A DNA stretch of 64,000 nucleotides from Hymenobacter busanensis (GTDB taxonomy: Bacteria; Bacteroidota; Bacteroidia; Cytophagales; Hymenobacteraceae). Every line of letters starts with the position of its first letter. The first letter of the stretch is position 1. Made by a program: the position numbers and the translations under genes. Below are positions 33,401-42,919 of this stretch, piece after piece. The stretch is taken from the NCBI RefSeq assembly GCF_008727865.1, contig NZ_VTWU01000007.1, forward strand, positions 186,001 through 250,000, given 5' to 3'. The notes beneath the pieces are model-generated. The model did no database searches. It had not been told where the DNA came from and worked only from the letters and a program-made list of their open reading frames with translations.

Positions 33401-33861
33401 CGGCTCAGGAGCAGAACAACCGCGGCTTTGAAGTACTGCGCAGCCGCGACGGCCGCAACTTCAGCAGCATCGCCTTCAAAGAGGGCCGTGGTACTACGGC
33501 TAGCCGCAGCGCCTACAGCCACGTAGACAACACGCCGGTAACCGGCACGTCGTTCTACCGCCTGAAGCAGATTGACACCGACGGCAAAGAAACCCTCTCG
33601 CCGATTCAGACGGTGGTGATTGGCGAAGGTGCTCAACTGGCGCTGTTCCCGAACCCGGTGGAAACCACGCTGAACATCGTGGTGAGCGACGTAGCTGCTG
33701 ATGCCACGGTAACGGTACTCGACCTGCTCGGCCGCACTGTGCTGAACCAGCCGCTGCCCGCCGACGGCCAGTTGAACCTGAGCAGCCTGAAGCCCGGCAC
33801 CTACGTGGTGAACGTGGTGAGCGGCGGCCAGAAGCTGACGCGCAAAGTGGTGAAGCGCTAA
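30493..33861 (+). CDS. Giant secreted protein, repeated Ig-like domains and T9SS type A sorting domain (1122 aa)
   Basis: The signal ends at FGTWAQ (about residue 34). An N-terminal beta domain (about 35-215) is followed by a string of Ig-like repeats of about 95 residues (for example VSAPTGFQIRTGANAFSNGP, LVITAPAGFQIRTGANAFG, TLQAPQYYQIALSPTGF). A FnIII-like module (LPVNLVSFVAKANKGRVYLD, FEVLRSRDGRNFSSIAF) from about 947 leads to the CTD (LFPNPVETTLNIVVSD, LLGRTVLNQPLPADGQLNLS, LTRKVVKR). It is a surface adhesin or matrix protein exported by the T9SS. Codon choice (GGT, GCT, CGT, AAC, TTC) differs from the neighbouring CTD genes and suggests high expression. A strong terminator follows. Confidence 0.9.
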   Translation: MKNAYKIAPRQAGWSRLCAMLAIFLLLPFGTWAQRFTETMGTTATEGQSPANYDAQGGFDNDAFAFTGSADMSVTNPSPGSGSVNVVFNPTFNNATPPAATNTLFSITDINAATITNAQVTFRLYQPAGAPTPGAVNGPFRLQYGTSTDGTTYAYTSLAYTFTGGTVDASGGRWGTAVASLPAGFSTQFAAIRFLRTAASAPATATAFNVYRVDDVVLSGTVPANITVNPDQRIFPNTEVNQVSSTLSTTVSAQGLTQNLVITAPAGFQIRTGANAFGTTVTLTPTADGTINATQLDIRFAPTAVANYNDFISLVSAGATTRNVQVVGQGTAAQPVLQTSASSLPDFGNVQVGAASSPQSFTVSGQNLGTNNITVSAPTGFQIRTGANAFSNGPITIAPTNGTVSNVQVDVRFVPVATGATSGNVQVATSGATTRNVFVSGTGTPAPTGPNITANPTTLNFGTVTNSGSSQTLTFTASGTNLQDPLVLTPSANVQIRNASAGGAFTSSPISLTPNGSGFVGATTIEVQLIATVPSPSFSGSVTLTSTNAPTQTVSITASNPSNQTSDITVSGALLREFSTSPGVPSAVQSFNISATNLLQDLTLQAPQYYQIALSPTGFPASATGNTIVLPRIGGTGSTAGDVAFTTIYVRYFPPTAQIDRGVFLTASSAPARTQFVSLNGSSAPEIELRDPFVQVRNQVKGTVSGPQAQSLRIRGARLSSTVTVRVPNDAISPLNPSGTPQFQISTSPTGPFGYSVTITPNPTNDSITSDTRLYIRYAPTRVGLAAADLTFESSNFNNGTPFSLNPNSTVRGNSIDVEPTVQSQATVQFSADRTSALITFLIPGNPEASGYGENRLVIASTTRQALDQAADFPQDGVPYDSGNERYGFGSQINGNFVVFAGSAGQVTVTNLNPNLNYYFFGFEYNNDQVQAAENYKVPNLPLIQPPLPVNLVSFVAKANKGRVYLDWVTAQEQNNRGFEVLRSRDGRNFSSIAFKEGRGTTASRSAYSHVDNTPVTGTSFYRLKQIDTDGKETLSPIQTVVIGEGAQLALFPNPVETTLNIVVSDVAADATVTVLDLLGRTVLNQPLPADGQLNLSSLKPGTYVVNVVSGGQKLTRKVVKR

Positions 33862-33882
33862 GCTTTGCTTCACTTGTAAACT

Positions 33883-33918
33883 AAAAAGCCCCCTGCCATT
33901 CACGGTAGGGGGCTTTTT
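33883..33918 (+). terminator. Terminator after the 1122-aa protein
   Basis: AAAAAGCCCCCTGCC and GGTAGGGGGCTTTTT pair around ATTCAC with one mismatch; a T-run ends the structure. Confidence 0.9.
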
Positions 33919-33992
33919 GCTTGTCACCCGTTTTCGTCCGGGCGTAATAAAAGCGTAACGACTGAGGCAAACCGGCCGCATTCCGTAGCTTG

Positions 33993-34000
33993 TACTTTTG
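33993..34000 (+). promoter_or_regulatory. -7 box TACTTTTG for the 1039-aa gene
   Basis: A perfect TAnnTTTG element 48 bp upstream of the ATG at 34048 and just after the preceding terminator, so the gene is probably transcribed on its own. No clear -33 TTTG is present. Confidence 0.55.
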
Positions 34001-34047
34001 TTTCCCCTCACCACATAACCTGCTTCTTCACTTTCCAACTCCATCTT

Positions 34048-37000
34048 ATGGACCACACTCTTACACGCGTACTGCGCAGCTATGCGGGGCATTCCCGCCG
34101 ATGGCTGACTGCTATTATGCTCCTGTGCCTGCCTTTGGCAAGCTGGGCACAAAGCCTCACCCAGGCCGACTTTACCGGCGTGATAGTGCCCCAGTACATG
34201 GGCAGCGCCACCGCCACGCGCCTGCCCGTGGTGTACCGGGCTACGGTAACGAATTTGACGCCCGGCACCGTGTACCGCTACTACTCGATGGGCGCCACCA
34301 ACGCTACCACGGGCGGCGGTACCGTCGACATTGGCGGTACGGGCACGGGCGCGGGCAACCCCTTGCTCATTAGCCCCAACGGCGCGACCTACAGCTACAC
34401 CTCGGCGCCGAACCTGACCACGGCCGGCAACTACGAAAGCTTCACGACCGATGCCAGCGGCAGCTACACCGGCTGGTTTGCTTTCGTGAACACCGGCAAC
34501 GCCCGCTTTACCGGCGGCAACGTGGTATACCCGACCCTGACGCTGGCCAAAGACGCCACCCCCGCAGTCATCGAGAAAAAGCTTGCCCTCGACCAGGGCA
34601 TTACGGTGCTGACCTACAGCGCCACGGCCGGCACGGCCAACAGCGGCACCTTTATTAAAGGAGCATCGTCGGCGACGCCCAAGAACGTGGTGGCGCTGTA
34701 CGACAACACCGCCGGCACCGGCCGCCCCCTTACGGTGGCCGTGGTGGAAAACATTGGCGTGACGATTGGCAGCGCGGTAACGGGCTACAGCACTACCGCC
34801 GGCTCCTGGAACAGCATTATTCCGAACACACTGCCCAACGGCGTGCGCCGGGTAGAAGAACGCTCGGTAACTACCGGCTCGGTGCTCAACTGCAACACCG
34901 ACGGTGACGGCACCTGGCCCTCGGGCGCCGTGACGGTGAACCCGCTGGGCGGCAGCGCCACGCCCATTCAACTGACTGCTACCGATGCGCCGCTGAACGC
35001 CGGCTGCGGCACGGCTGTTTCGCCGGCCGTAACGGTTTCTACGACCGGCCCCCTCACCTTCAGCACCACGCAAGGCACGCCCTCGGCAGTGCAGACCTAC
35101 ACCGTGAGCGGCAGCAGCCTTGCCGCCGACATTACCGTGACGGCCCCGAGCGGTTTTGAGGTGTCGAGCAACGGCACGACGTTTTCTACCTCGCTCACGC
35201 TGCCCCAAACCGGCGGCACCGTCGCCAGCACCACCATCAGCGTGCGGCTGATTGGCGGCACGGTGGGTACGCCCAGCGGCAACATCAGCAACACCAGCGG
35301 CACGGCTACGCAGAACGTGGCCGTGAGCGGCACCGTGAATGCGCCGGCTCCCACCGTCAGCAGCTTCACGCCCACGACGGGCCCGGTGGGTACGGTCGTG
35401 ACCATCAACGGCACGGGCTTCACGGGCACAACCCGCGTTACGTTCAACGGCACGACGGCTACCACCTTCAACGTGCTCAACAGCACCCAGATTTCGGCTA
35501 CCGTGCCCACCGGCGCAACTACCGGCACCATTGCCGTAACGACCCCCGGCGGCACGGGCACCAGCACCGGCACCTTCACTGTGACCACGCCGGTTGCCCT
35601 GCCCACCATCAGCAGCTTCACGCCCACGAGCGGTCCGGTAGGCACTGTGGTAACCATCACCGGTACCAACTTCACCAGCGCCGCCACGGTATCGTTCAAC
35701 GGCACGGCGGCTACCGGCGTCACGTTTGTATCGGCTACGCAGCTGACGGCGACGGTGCCCGCGGGCGCTACCACCGGCCCCATTGCGGTGACGGTAGGCA
35801 GCAACACCGCTACCTCGGCTACGCCCTTCACGGTAACGCCCACCCCGAACCCGGTGCCCACCATTACCAGCTTGGCCCCGGCCACGGCGGTAGCGGGCGG
35901 CGCGGCCTTCACCCTCACCGTGAACGGCACCAACTTCCTGGCCAGCTCGGTGGTGAACTTCAACAACACCGCTCTGACCACCTCCTTCGTGTCGGCTACG
36001 CAGCTGACGGCGGCGGTACCGGCTACGGCCGTGGCCACGGCCGGCAGCTACAACGTGACGGTGACCAACCCGGCCCCCGGCGGCGGCACCTCGGCGGCCA
36101 GCACCTTCACCGTAACGCCGCGCCCCACGGCGCTGTTTGAAGACTTTGAAGCCGGTGTGAAGGCGTCCTACACGGCCGGCACCGTAACGCTGAGCAGCGG
36201 CGACTGGCTGTTTACCGATGCCCTCATCGGCACCACCGCCGGCTCCGACCGCTTCAACGGCACCAAGTCGGCCCGCATTCGGGGGGGCGGCTCCATTGCC
36301 ATGGCCTTCGACAAAACGAACGGTGCCGGCACCGTGACGGTAAACGCCGGCCTCTACGGCAACGACGCGCCTGCTTCTATTAAGGTGGAAATTTCGACCG
36401 ACGGCGGCACGACGTATTCCGACATTACGGGCACCGCGCCGCTGCTGAGCAACACGCTCACCTCGTACACCTTCGCGGCCAACCGCGCCGGCAACGTGCG
36501 CCTGCGCATCAGCAGCACCAACACCACGGCCGGCACCAACCCGCGCCTGAACGTGGACGACGTGACGATTTCCGACTTCGTGGCTCCCACTACGGCTACC
36601 ATCCTGACCTCGCCCTCGACGCTGACGGGTTTCACCACGGCACCGGGCGTGGCCTCAGCCGTGCGCAGCTACGTGGTAACGGGCTACAACCTGGCCGTGC
36701 CCATTACGGTGACGGCGCCGGCCGGCTTTGAAGTGTCGCTGAGCGCCACCACGGGCTTTGGCAGCAGCGTTTCGATTTCGTCGGGTCCGGCTGCCGGCAC
36801 CACGGTGTATGTGCGCGTGGCGGCCAATGCCGGCCCCGGCACGGTGAGCGGCAACATCACCCACGTGTCGGGCACCACCACCCAAACCCTGCCGGTGAGC
36901 GGCAGCGTGGTACTGGCCGCCCGCAACGCGCTGGCTGCCCGCACCGAGCTGTACCCGAACCCTGCCACCGACGTGCTGCACGTGCAGCTGCGCAACGCGG

Positions 37001-37167
37001 CCCCCGGTGCCCGCGTGAGCCTGAGCGACCTGCTCGGCCGCGTGGTGCTCGACCAGCCGCTGCCCGCCAACGGCGAGGTGCGCCTGACCAACCTCGCTGC
37101 CGGCACCTACGTGCTGACGCTGGAAAGCAACGGCCAGCTGCTGACGCGCAAAATCGTGAAGCAATAA
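34048..37167 (+). CDS. Giant secreted protein with IPT/TIG domains and T9SS type A sorting domain (1039 aa)
   Basis: The signal (MLLCLPLASWAQ) is preceded by a 22-residue N-terminal tail. An N-terminal domain (about 36-330) has VVYRATVTNLTPGTVYRYYS. An Ig-like repeat follows (ADITVTAPSGFEVSSNGTTF). Three IPT/TIG domains lie at about 432-515, 517-595 and 600-690 (SSFTPTTGPVGTVVTINGTG, SSFTPTSGPVGTVVTITGTN, TSLAPATAVAGGAAFTLTVN). A jelly-roll-like region (FEDFEAGVKASYTAG) and another Ig-like repeat lead to the CTD (LYPNPATDVLHVQLRN, LLGRVVLDQPLPANGEVRLT, LTRKIVKQ). It is a surface protein, probably adhesive. It uses mainly GCC/GGC codons, unlike the gene upstream. Strong terminator downstream. 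Confidence 0.9.
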   Translation: MDHTLTRVLRSYAGHSRRWLTAIMLLCLPLASWAQSLTQADFTGVIVPQYMGSATATRLPVVYRATVTNLTPGTVYRYYSMGATNATTGGGTVDIGGTGTGAGNPLLISPNGATYSYTSAPNLTTAGNYESFTTDASGSYTGWFAFVNTGNARFTGGNVVYPTLTLAKDATPAVIEKKLALDQGITVLTYSATAGTANSGTFIKGASSATPKNVVALYDNTAGTGRPLTVAVVENIGVTIGSAVTGYSTTAGSWNSIIPNTLPNGVRRVEERSVTTGSVLNCNTDGDGTWPSGAVTVNPLGGSATPIQLTATDAPLNAGCGTAVSPAVTVSTTGPLTFSTTQGTPSAVQTYTVSGSSLAADITVTAPSGFEVSSNGTTFSTSLTLPQTGGTVASTTISVRLIGGTVGTPSGNISNTSGTATQNVAVSGTVNAPAPTVSSFTPTTGPVGTVVTINGTGFTGTTRVTFNGTTATTFNVLNSTQISATVPTGATTGTIAVTTPGGTGTSTGTFTVTTPVALPTISSFTPTSGPVGTVVTITGTNFTSAATVSFNGTAATGVTFVSATQLTATVPAGATTGPIAVTVGSNTATSATPFTVTPTPNPVPTITSLAPATAVAGGAAFTLTVNGTNFLASSVVNFNNTALTTSFVSATQLTAAVPATAVATAGSYNVTVTNPAPGGGTSAASTFTVTPRPTALFEDFEAGVKASYTAGTVTLSSGDWLFTDALIGTTAGSDRFNGTKSARIRGGGSIAMAFDKTNGAGTVTVNAGLYGNDAPASIKVEISTDGGTTYSDITGTAPLLSNTLTSYTFAANRAGNVRLRISSTNTTAGTNPRLNVDDVTISDFVAPTTATILTSPSTLTGFTTAPGVASAVRSYVVTGYNLAVPITVTAPAGFEVSLSATTGFGSSVSISSGPAAGTTVYVRVAANAGPGTVSGNITHVSGTTTQTLPVSGSVVLAARNALAARTELYPNPATDVLHVQLRNAAPGARVSLSDLLGRVVLDQPLPANGEVRLTNLAAGTYVLTLESNGQLLTRKIVKQ

Positions 37168-37495
37168 CCCGCTGCGGCTCGTAGCAAAAAAGCCCCCGGC
37201 CGCGTTGGCCGGGGGCTTTTTTTATGCCCGGCGTGCCGGGCTACCGGCACCGCGCGCCGCAAACCCGCCGCGGCCTGCCGCGCCCGGAGCCGCAAGCAGG
37301 GAGAAAGCCTTGGGTGGCCGAGCCGCTAAAAACAAAAAAACGCCCTTGCTGCTGTGCATGTGCACTTTGCGCCGGGTCGGGTTGGCAGAGTGCATAACAA
37401 TTAGGTAATTAGTAGGCTGTAGGACGCTGCCCAGACTCGGCAGTACCTTTACGTTACGTTTGCCCACCTATTTGCCCACCCTTCACCCACTCTGC
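37168..37495. other. Intergenic region upstream of the 1748-aa gene
   Basis: Beyond the terminator the 328 bp contain a GC-rich patch with a perfect small hairpin (GCCCGGC-GT-GCCGGGC, about 37225-37240) and TACCTTTA at 37444-37451, one mismatch from the -7 consensus, about 45 bp before the ATG. No ORF with protein-like features is present. Confidence 0.5.
37185..37223 (+). terminator. Terminator after the 1039-aa protein
   Basis: AAAAAAGCCCCCGGCC pairs with GGCCGGGGGCTTTTTTT around a short GCGTT loop; it is an ideal intrinsic terminator. Confidence 0.92.
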
Positions 37496-40400
37496 ATGAA
37501 CACAGGTTTTACTCGCTTGCTGCGCCTTTCTGGCCGAACAGGACGCGCATGGATGTTGGTTTTGTTTGCGTTGCTGCTGCCGCTGCTCGGGTGGGGGCAG
37601 ACCACGCTAGCGTACTGGAATTTTAATACACCTTCTTCTGCGAGTTCACCGAGATGGACTTCTCCATTAACAGCTGACGCTGGTAGCGGAACCCTCACAC
37701 ATGACTTCACTAGTGGTCTTGATGCATTTGGTGGCACAACCACAAATGCAGAGCCCAGCGTTGTTGCAGGATTTACTTTCTCCCCGCAAGGAGGTACGTC
37801 AAACGTCAACAATGGAAAGTCAATTACCCTGAGCATACCGACAACGGGATATAACAGTTTGATTCTGACATATGCTGCTCAAAGAACCGGTACAGGTTTT
37901 ACAACCCATACCATTGACTACTCGACAGATGGAACAACATTTACAAACGTCACTTCTATAAGCTCATTGCCATCTAGCTTTGCTACGCAAACCGTTGACT
38001 TATCAAGCATTACGCAAGCGAACAACAATGCTAATTTCAAGGTCCGGATTACTTTTACTGGTTCTACTGCTGCAACCAGTAATAACCGCATTGATAACCT
38101 CAAACTGAGCGGTACAGCCATAGTTACAGGACCTTCTATCACCACCGGCGCCATAACCGGCGCCCCCGTCTGCGCTACTTCGGCCAGCGACATCACTGTA
38201 GATTACACAACCTCGGGCACCATCAGCGGCACGTATTCGGTGCAGTTGTCGGACGCCAGCGGTGTTTTTGCTGCCACGCCAACTACACTCACCACTGTTA
38301 GCCAAACGGCTGGTTCGTCCATCACGGCCACTATTCCGGCCGGCACCACCAGCGGCATCGGCTACAAGGTGCGGGTAGTAAACGACAACGGCGGGACGCC
38401 CGTCACTGGCTCGGCCTCGTCGGCCTTCACCATCGTGAACAACCCCATGGTTACGCTGACGGGCACTACTACGCAGACGATTCAGGTAAATACCAACGGT
38501 ACGGCGCTGGGCTACACCGATAGCCCAATCTCGGCTACGGCCCACAAGTGGCAGTTCTCAACTACCCAAGGCGGCCCCTACGCTGACTTTACGCCCGCCC
38601 AAACCGGTACTACCTACACGCCGAACTTCAGCTCGGCAGCCACCTATTACGTGGTAGAGGTATCGACTTTCCCCGGCTGCGGCGCCGTAACCAGCAACGA
38701 AGCCGTTATTACGGTAACGCCTCCGCCGAGCGGCACCATCAATACGCCCACGTTCCCGAGCGGCACATTGTGCGCTACCACGGCCACTTCGGTAGACGTG
38801 ACGTTCACGGCGTCGGGTACGTTCAATGCGGGCAACATCTTCACGGTGCAGCTCTCCAACGCCAGCGGCTCGTTCGCGACGCCCGTCAGCACGGTATCGG
38901 TTTCCAATACCAGCACCACGGCCCAAACCCTGACCCTGCCCATTCCGGCGGGCACGCCCACCGGCTCGGGCTACAAAGTGCGCGTAATTTCCAGCGACCC
39001 GGTAACCACCAGTTCCGGTACCTCGGCCTCGCTCAGCATCGTGAGCAACCCCACGGTTACGCTCACGGGCAACACCACGCAGACCATCCTGGTGAATACC
39101 AACGGCACGGTGCTGGGTACCACTGAAACCCCCACGGCCACCTCGCGCAAGTGGCAGTTCTCGACTACCCAGGGCGGCCCCTACGCTGACTTCTCGCCGA
39201 CCCAAACCGGTGCTACCTACACGCCTCGTTTCGCTGCAACTGGCACCTACTACGTGGTGGCAGTTTCTAACTTCCCCGGCTGCGGCGCCGTGACGAGCAA
39301 TGAGGCCGTGATTAGCGTAAACAACCCTGCGCCCACGCTGACCGCACAGTCCGTTAACACGGCAGTAGCCGGCAGCGCCGGTTTCACCCTGAATCTGACG
39401 GGAACGGGCTTTATTAACGGGGTGTCGGTGGCCAACTTCGGCGGCACGGCCCTGGCCACCACAGCGTCGTCGGGCACGCAGATTGCTGCCACGGTGCCGG
39501 CTTCTTTGCTGACGACGCCGGGCAGCTACAACGTGACGGTGACCAACCCCGCTCCGGGCGGTGGCACCTCCGCCGCGCTGACGTTCACGGTAACGCAGGC
39601 ACCTTGCTTGGCCGAGTCGTTTGATGGCACGTTCCCGCCCTCGGGCTGGTCGGCCAGCGGCGTTACTCAAGGTACCGGCACTACCCGCAACAGCTCGGCC
39701 GGTTCAGCTCAATTTTCAGCTCCGGGCCAAACGCTGACTACCCCTTCGCTGGCCTATCCCAAGTCAGTGGAATTCTACATCACGCGCAGCAGCAGTCTCA
39801 ACGAGCGTGGCATTTTGGTGAAAGCGTCGACGGATAACGGCGTGACCTTCGCAACTGTGGCTACTTTCGTTTTGGCTGATATTTCTACCTCTTTCCAAAA
39901 GAAGACCGTTGACCTGGCGGCTTACCAGTTGCGCCCAAGCGTGCTGATTCGCTTTGAACGCAGCGCTGATCCTTCGCTGAACCAGTTGAACATCGACGAC
40001 TTCGCGGCGTTCTGCGGCGCGGCGCCTACGCTGGCGGCCGAACCCACTGCGCAGCCTACGGTTAGCAGCTCCAACGTCCTGTTTACCCGCGCCGATGTGA
40101 GCGTGAACGGCGGCGACGGTGCCAAGCAGGTGGTGGTGCTCCGTGCTACCTCGGTGGCGGCAGTAGCCCCCGCCGATGGCAATACTTACGTGGGCAACAC
40201 CACGTACGGCAGCACCGGCACCGGTTCGGTAACGGGCATGGGCAACTACGTAGTCTACGCCGGCCCTACTGGCTCGGCCCCCAATACCTTCACCGTAACG
40301 GGCCTGCCTTCGGGCACCAACTTCACGCTGGAAGCCTACGCCTACAACGACAACGGCACCGCAGGCCTGGAGAACTACCTCACCACGATTCCCGGCACCA

Positions 40401-42742
40401 ATACCTTCTCGACGGGCGTGGCGCCTACGGTGTACTACGCCAAGGCGACGGGTGACATCGGATTGGCCACCACCTACGCCGAAAACGCCGACGGTACGGG
40501 TTCCTCGCCCGACGACTTCACGGCCCCCGGCATTACCTACGTGGTTACAGGGACCGGCCGCACCTTTGTCAGCAACTTCACCTTGTCGGCTGCCGGTTCT
40601 AAACTGGCGGTAGCCAATGGTGCCGAACTGATCATTCCGGCCGCGGCCAACTACACCGGTACCCTGGACCTGAACGCCGGCAGCTTGCTGACGGTGCTCA
40701 ATACCGCCCCGACCTACACCCTCGGCACCGTGGATGGGACGAGCACGATTAATTATGCGCAATCGGCTACGTACGTGGTGCCGGTGCTGGCTTCGCCCGG
40801 CTACGGTAACCTGAAGCTGACCAACGGCACCAAGACGTTTGCGGGCGGCACCATCACGGTCCGCGGCAACCTCACGGTAGAAAACGTGAGCGGTTTGGGG
40901 GGCACTAGCTCCACTCCGTTTACCATCATCAGCCTCGACGGCAACTACACCCAGCTTGGCACGGTGACTTTTGCTGCAACTGCCAACCTATTTACGCTTC
41001 AGTTGGATGGCAACAGCGTGCAAACGCTGACGGGCAACGGTACCGCTATTACCCTGTTCCGCCTCATCAACAATAACACGGCCGGCGCAGTACTATCGAC
41101 TACGGGCGGCAGCACCAACCTGGTGCTGGGCAATTCCACGAGCGGCAACCTGACGCAGAACTCCGGAACTTCCCTGGCAATTAACGCCAACACGGTTACG
41201 CTGACGGGCTCCGCCTCTTTCTCGGGTACTGGCGTGCTGACCAACACCAGCACAGGTTCCGTAATCATCAGCAAAACGAATACCTCAAACTCTGGGCTAC
41301 TGTACCTGGGGGCCGGCGAAACCTTGGGCACGCTCACGATTAACCCCTCGGGCCTCGCCTCAACACTGACGTTGGGCAGCACGAACGTGGCGGTCAATAA
41401 CCTGAACCTAACTGCCGGCACCTTGGTGCTGAACGGCAAGACGCTCACCATCAACGGAACGGTCACCACTGGAGCGGCGGCTGTAGCCAAAATTCAAGGA
41501 TCCGCTTCCAGCAGCTTGGTCTTCACGGGTACGGGTAACATCGGTACACTCAACTTCACGGCTACTGCTGGCAGTACCTTGGCTGCCCTTACCCTGAACC
41601 GTAGCGCCAACACTCTGATTCCGGTTGGTAGCACCCTGACCATTGGCACGCTCACGCTCACGCAAGGCTCCTTGCTGTTCTCGGGTTCCGAACGCGCCAT
41701 TGTTACGACGGTTGTTGGTGGCAACGCTAATAGCTTCGTGAATGCGCTGACGCTGACGACGCCTGCCGCAACCACGGCTTCGTTCACCTTCCCGCTGGGC
41801 AGCGTGCGCGGCCATTTCCGTCCGCTCACCCTCGACCTGACGCAGGCTGCCGCCGTGGTTACGGCCTACACCGCCCGCCAAATCGACCGCACGTCGCCGG
41901 AAACCCGCGCCGCTACGTCGCCGCTGACGCGTACTTCCAGCATCCGCTACTTCACCCTGAGCAGCGAAGGCGCTACGTTCACCACCGGCACGCTCACGCT
42001 GAGCTTTGGCGCCAACGACGGTGTGACGGACCTGGCGTCGCTGCGCATTGGTCGGTCGTCGGGTGGAGCCTTCACCGAGGTAAGCGCTACGCCCACCACC
42101 ACGGGCGCTCCGGCCGGCGGTACCATTGCCTCGACCATCACGGCCCTGGGCGACTTTGCTTTGGCTACGGTAGCTACGGCCGCTTCGGAAAACCCGCTGC
42201 CAGTGGAGCTGAAATCGTTTACCGGTGAGCTGACCGCCGAGGGCACGCTGCTGCGCTGGACCACGGCGTCGGAAAAGAACAACGACCGGTTTGAAGTACT
42301 GCGCAGCCTCGACGGCCGCGAGTTCAGCCGCGTCGGCGAGGTAAAAGGTCAGGGCAGCACCGCCAGCCCCACCGACTACCGCTTTGTGGATGCCACCCGT
42401 CCGCAGTTCGGTGGCAGCATCGGCTCCAGCAGCGGCACGGCCTACTACCGCCTGCGCCAGGTCGATATCGACGGCACGGCCAAGCTGTCGGCCATTGTGG
42501 TAGTAGGAGGGGAGAGCAAGGCACCGGTAACCCTGTACCCCAACCCCACCACCGACCGCCTCACGCTGCAAACCGCCGCTGGCGTACAGTGGCAGATCCG
42601 CAACGGCCTCGGCCAGGCACTGCTGCACGGCACCACTACCGGCACCACCACGCTGGACGTGACGCGCCTGCCGGCCGGTGTATACTACCTCGAAACCCGC
42701 ACCGATACCCAGCGCCACACGCAGAAGTTTGTGAAGCAGTAG
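37496..42742 (+). CDS. Very large secreted protein with T9SS type A sorting domain (1748 aa)
   Basis: The ATG at 37496 gives a signal ending LLPLLGWGQ; a TTG 36 bp upstream is rejected. Residues 35-210 form a lectin-like N-terminal domain (YWNFNTPSSASSPRWTSP). Two homologous units (about 318 and 520: TQTIQVNTNGTALGY and TQTILVNTNGTVLG, each with KWQFSTTQGGPYADF and FPGCGAVTSNEAVI) follow. An IPT-like domain (612-700), a MAM/cleaved-adhesin-like region (LAESFDGTFPPSGW), a FnIII-like part and a Gly/Thr/Asn-rich beta-helix-like stretch (about 980-1500) come next, then LPVELKSFTGELTAEGTLL and the CTD (LYPNPTTDRLTLQ, TQKFVKQ). The first 200 codons are more AT-rich than the rest, suggesting a swapped N-terminal domain. 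Confidence 0.9.
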   Translation: MNTGFTRLLRLSGRTGRAWMLVLFALLLPLLGWGQTTLAYWNFNTPSSASSPRWTSPLTADAGSGTLTHDFTSGLDAFGGTTTNAEPSVVAGFTFSPQGGTSNVNNGKSITLSIPTTGYNSLILTYAAQRTGTGFTTHTIDYSTDGTTFTNVTSISSLPSSFATQTVDLSSITQANNNANFKVRITFTGSTAATSNNRIDNLKLSGTAIVTGPSITTGAITGAPVCATSASDITVDYTTSGTISGTYSVQLSDASGVFAATPTTLTTVSQTAGSSITATIPAGTTSGIGYKVRVVNDNGGTPVTGSASSAFTIVNNPMVTLTGTTTQTIQVNTNGTALGYTDSPISATAHKWQFSTTQGGPYADFTPAQTGTTYTPNFSSAATYYVVEVSTFPGCGAVTSNEAVITVTPPPSGTINTPTFPSGTLCATTATSVDVTFTASGTFNAGNIFTVQLSNASGSFATPVSTVSVSNTSTTAQTLTLPIPAGTPTGSGYKVRVISSDPVTTSSGTSASLSIVSNPTVTLTGNTTQTILVNTNGTVLGTTETPTATSRKWQFSTTQGGPYADFSPTQTGATYTPRFAATGTYYVVAVSNFPGCGAVTSNEAVISVNNPAPTLTAQSVNTAVAGSAGFTLNLTGTGFINGVSVANFGGTALATTASSGTQIAATVPASLLTTPGSYNVTVTNPAPGGGTSAALTFTVTQAPCLAESFDGTFPPSGWSASGVTQGTGTTRNSSAGSAQFSAPGQTLTTPSLAYPKSVEFYITRSSSLNERGILVKASTDNGVTFATVATFVLADISTSFQKKTVDLAAYQLRPSVLIRFERSADPSLNQLNIDDFAAFCGAAPTLAAEPTAQPTVSSSNVLFTRADVSVNGGDGAKQVVVLRATSVAAVAPADGNTYVGNTTYGSTGTGSVTGMGNYVVYAGPTGSAPNTFTVTGLPSGTNFTLEAYAYNDNGTAGLENYLTTIPGTNTFSTGVAPTVYYAKATGDIGLATTYAENADGTGSSPDDFTAPGITYVVTGTGRTFVSNFTLSAAGSKLAVANGAELIIPAAANYTGTLDLNAGSLLTVLNTAPTYTLGTVDGTSTINYAQSATYVVPVLASPGYGNLKLTNGTKTFAGGTITVRGNLTVENVSGLGGTSSTPFTIISLDGNYTQLGTVTFAATANLFTLQLDGNSVQTLTGNGTAITLFRLINNNTAGAVLSTTGGSTNLVLGNSTSGNLTQNSGTSLAINANTVTLTGSASFSGTGVLTNTSTGSVIISKTNTSNSGLLYLGAGETLGTLTINPSGLASTLTLGSTNVAVNNLNLTAGTLVLNGKTLTINGTVTTGAAAVAKIQGSASSSLVFTGTGNIGTLNFTATAGSTLAALTLNRSANTLIPVGSTLTIGTLTLTQGSLLFSGSERAIVTTVVGGNANSFVNALTLTTPAATTASFTFPLGSVRGHFRPLTLDLTQAAAVVTAYTARQIDRTSPETRAATSPLTRTSSIRYFTLSSEGATFTTGTLTLSFGANDGVTDLASLRIGRSSGGAFTEVSATPTTTGAPAGGTIASTITALGDFALATVATAASENPLPVELKSFTGELTAEGTLLRWTTASEKNNDRFEVLRSLDGREFSRVGEVKGQGSTASPTDYRFVDATRPQFGGSIGSSSGTAYYRLRQVDIDGTAKLSAIVVVGGESKAPVTLYPNPTTDRLTLQTAAGVQWQIRNGLGQALLHGTTTGTTTLDVTRLPAGVYYLETRTDTQRHTQKFVKQ

Positions 42743-42767
42743 CCACTGCGGTTTCTCAACCGGGTTA

Positions 42768-42800
42768 GAAAAAGCCCCGCCCAACCGGCGGGGCTTTTTT
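42768..42800 (+). terminator. Terminator after the 1748-aa protein
   Basis: AAAAAGCCCCGCC and GGCGGGGCTTTTTT pair around CAACC, with a T-run. Confidence 0.9.
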
Positions 42801-42919
42801 GTTTGCACTACCGATATATTATATAATTCTTATAAATAATTGTACGTGATAACAAGATTCACTTTGCGGCTAAGGTTATATTTAGAGTAGAAGCATCTGT
42901 CACATAGTCGTTTGCAGTT

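Noticed and set aside
33061-35208. A 715-codon antisense frame spanning two CTD genes and their terminator
   Set aside because: It runs across an intrinsic terminator and two well-supported genes, and the translation is Arg/Gly/Ala-rich without motifs.
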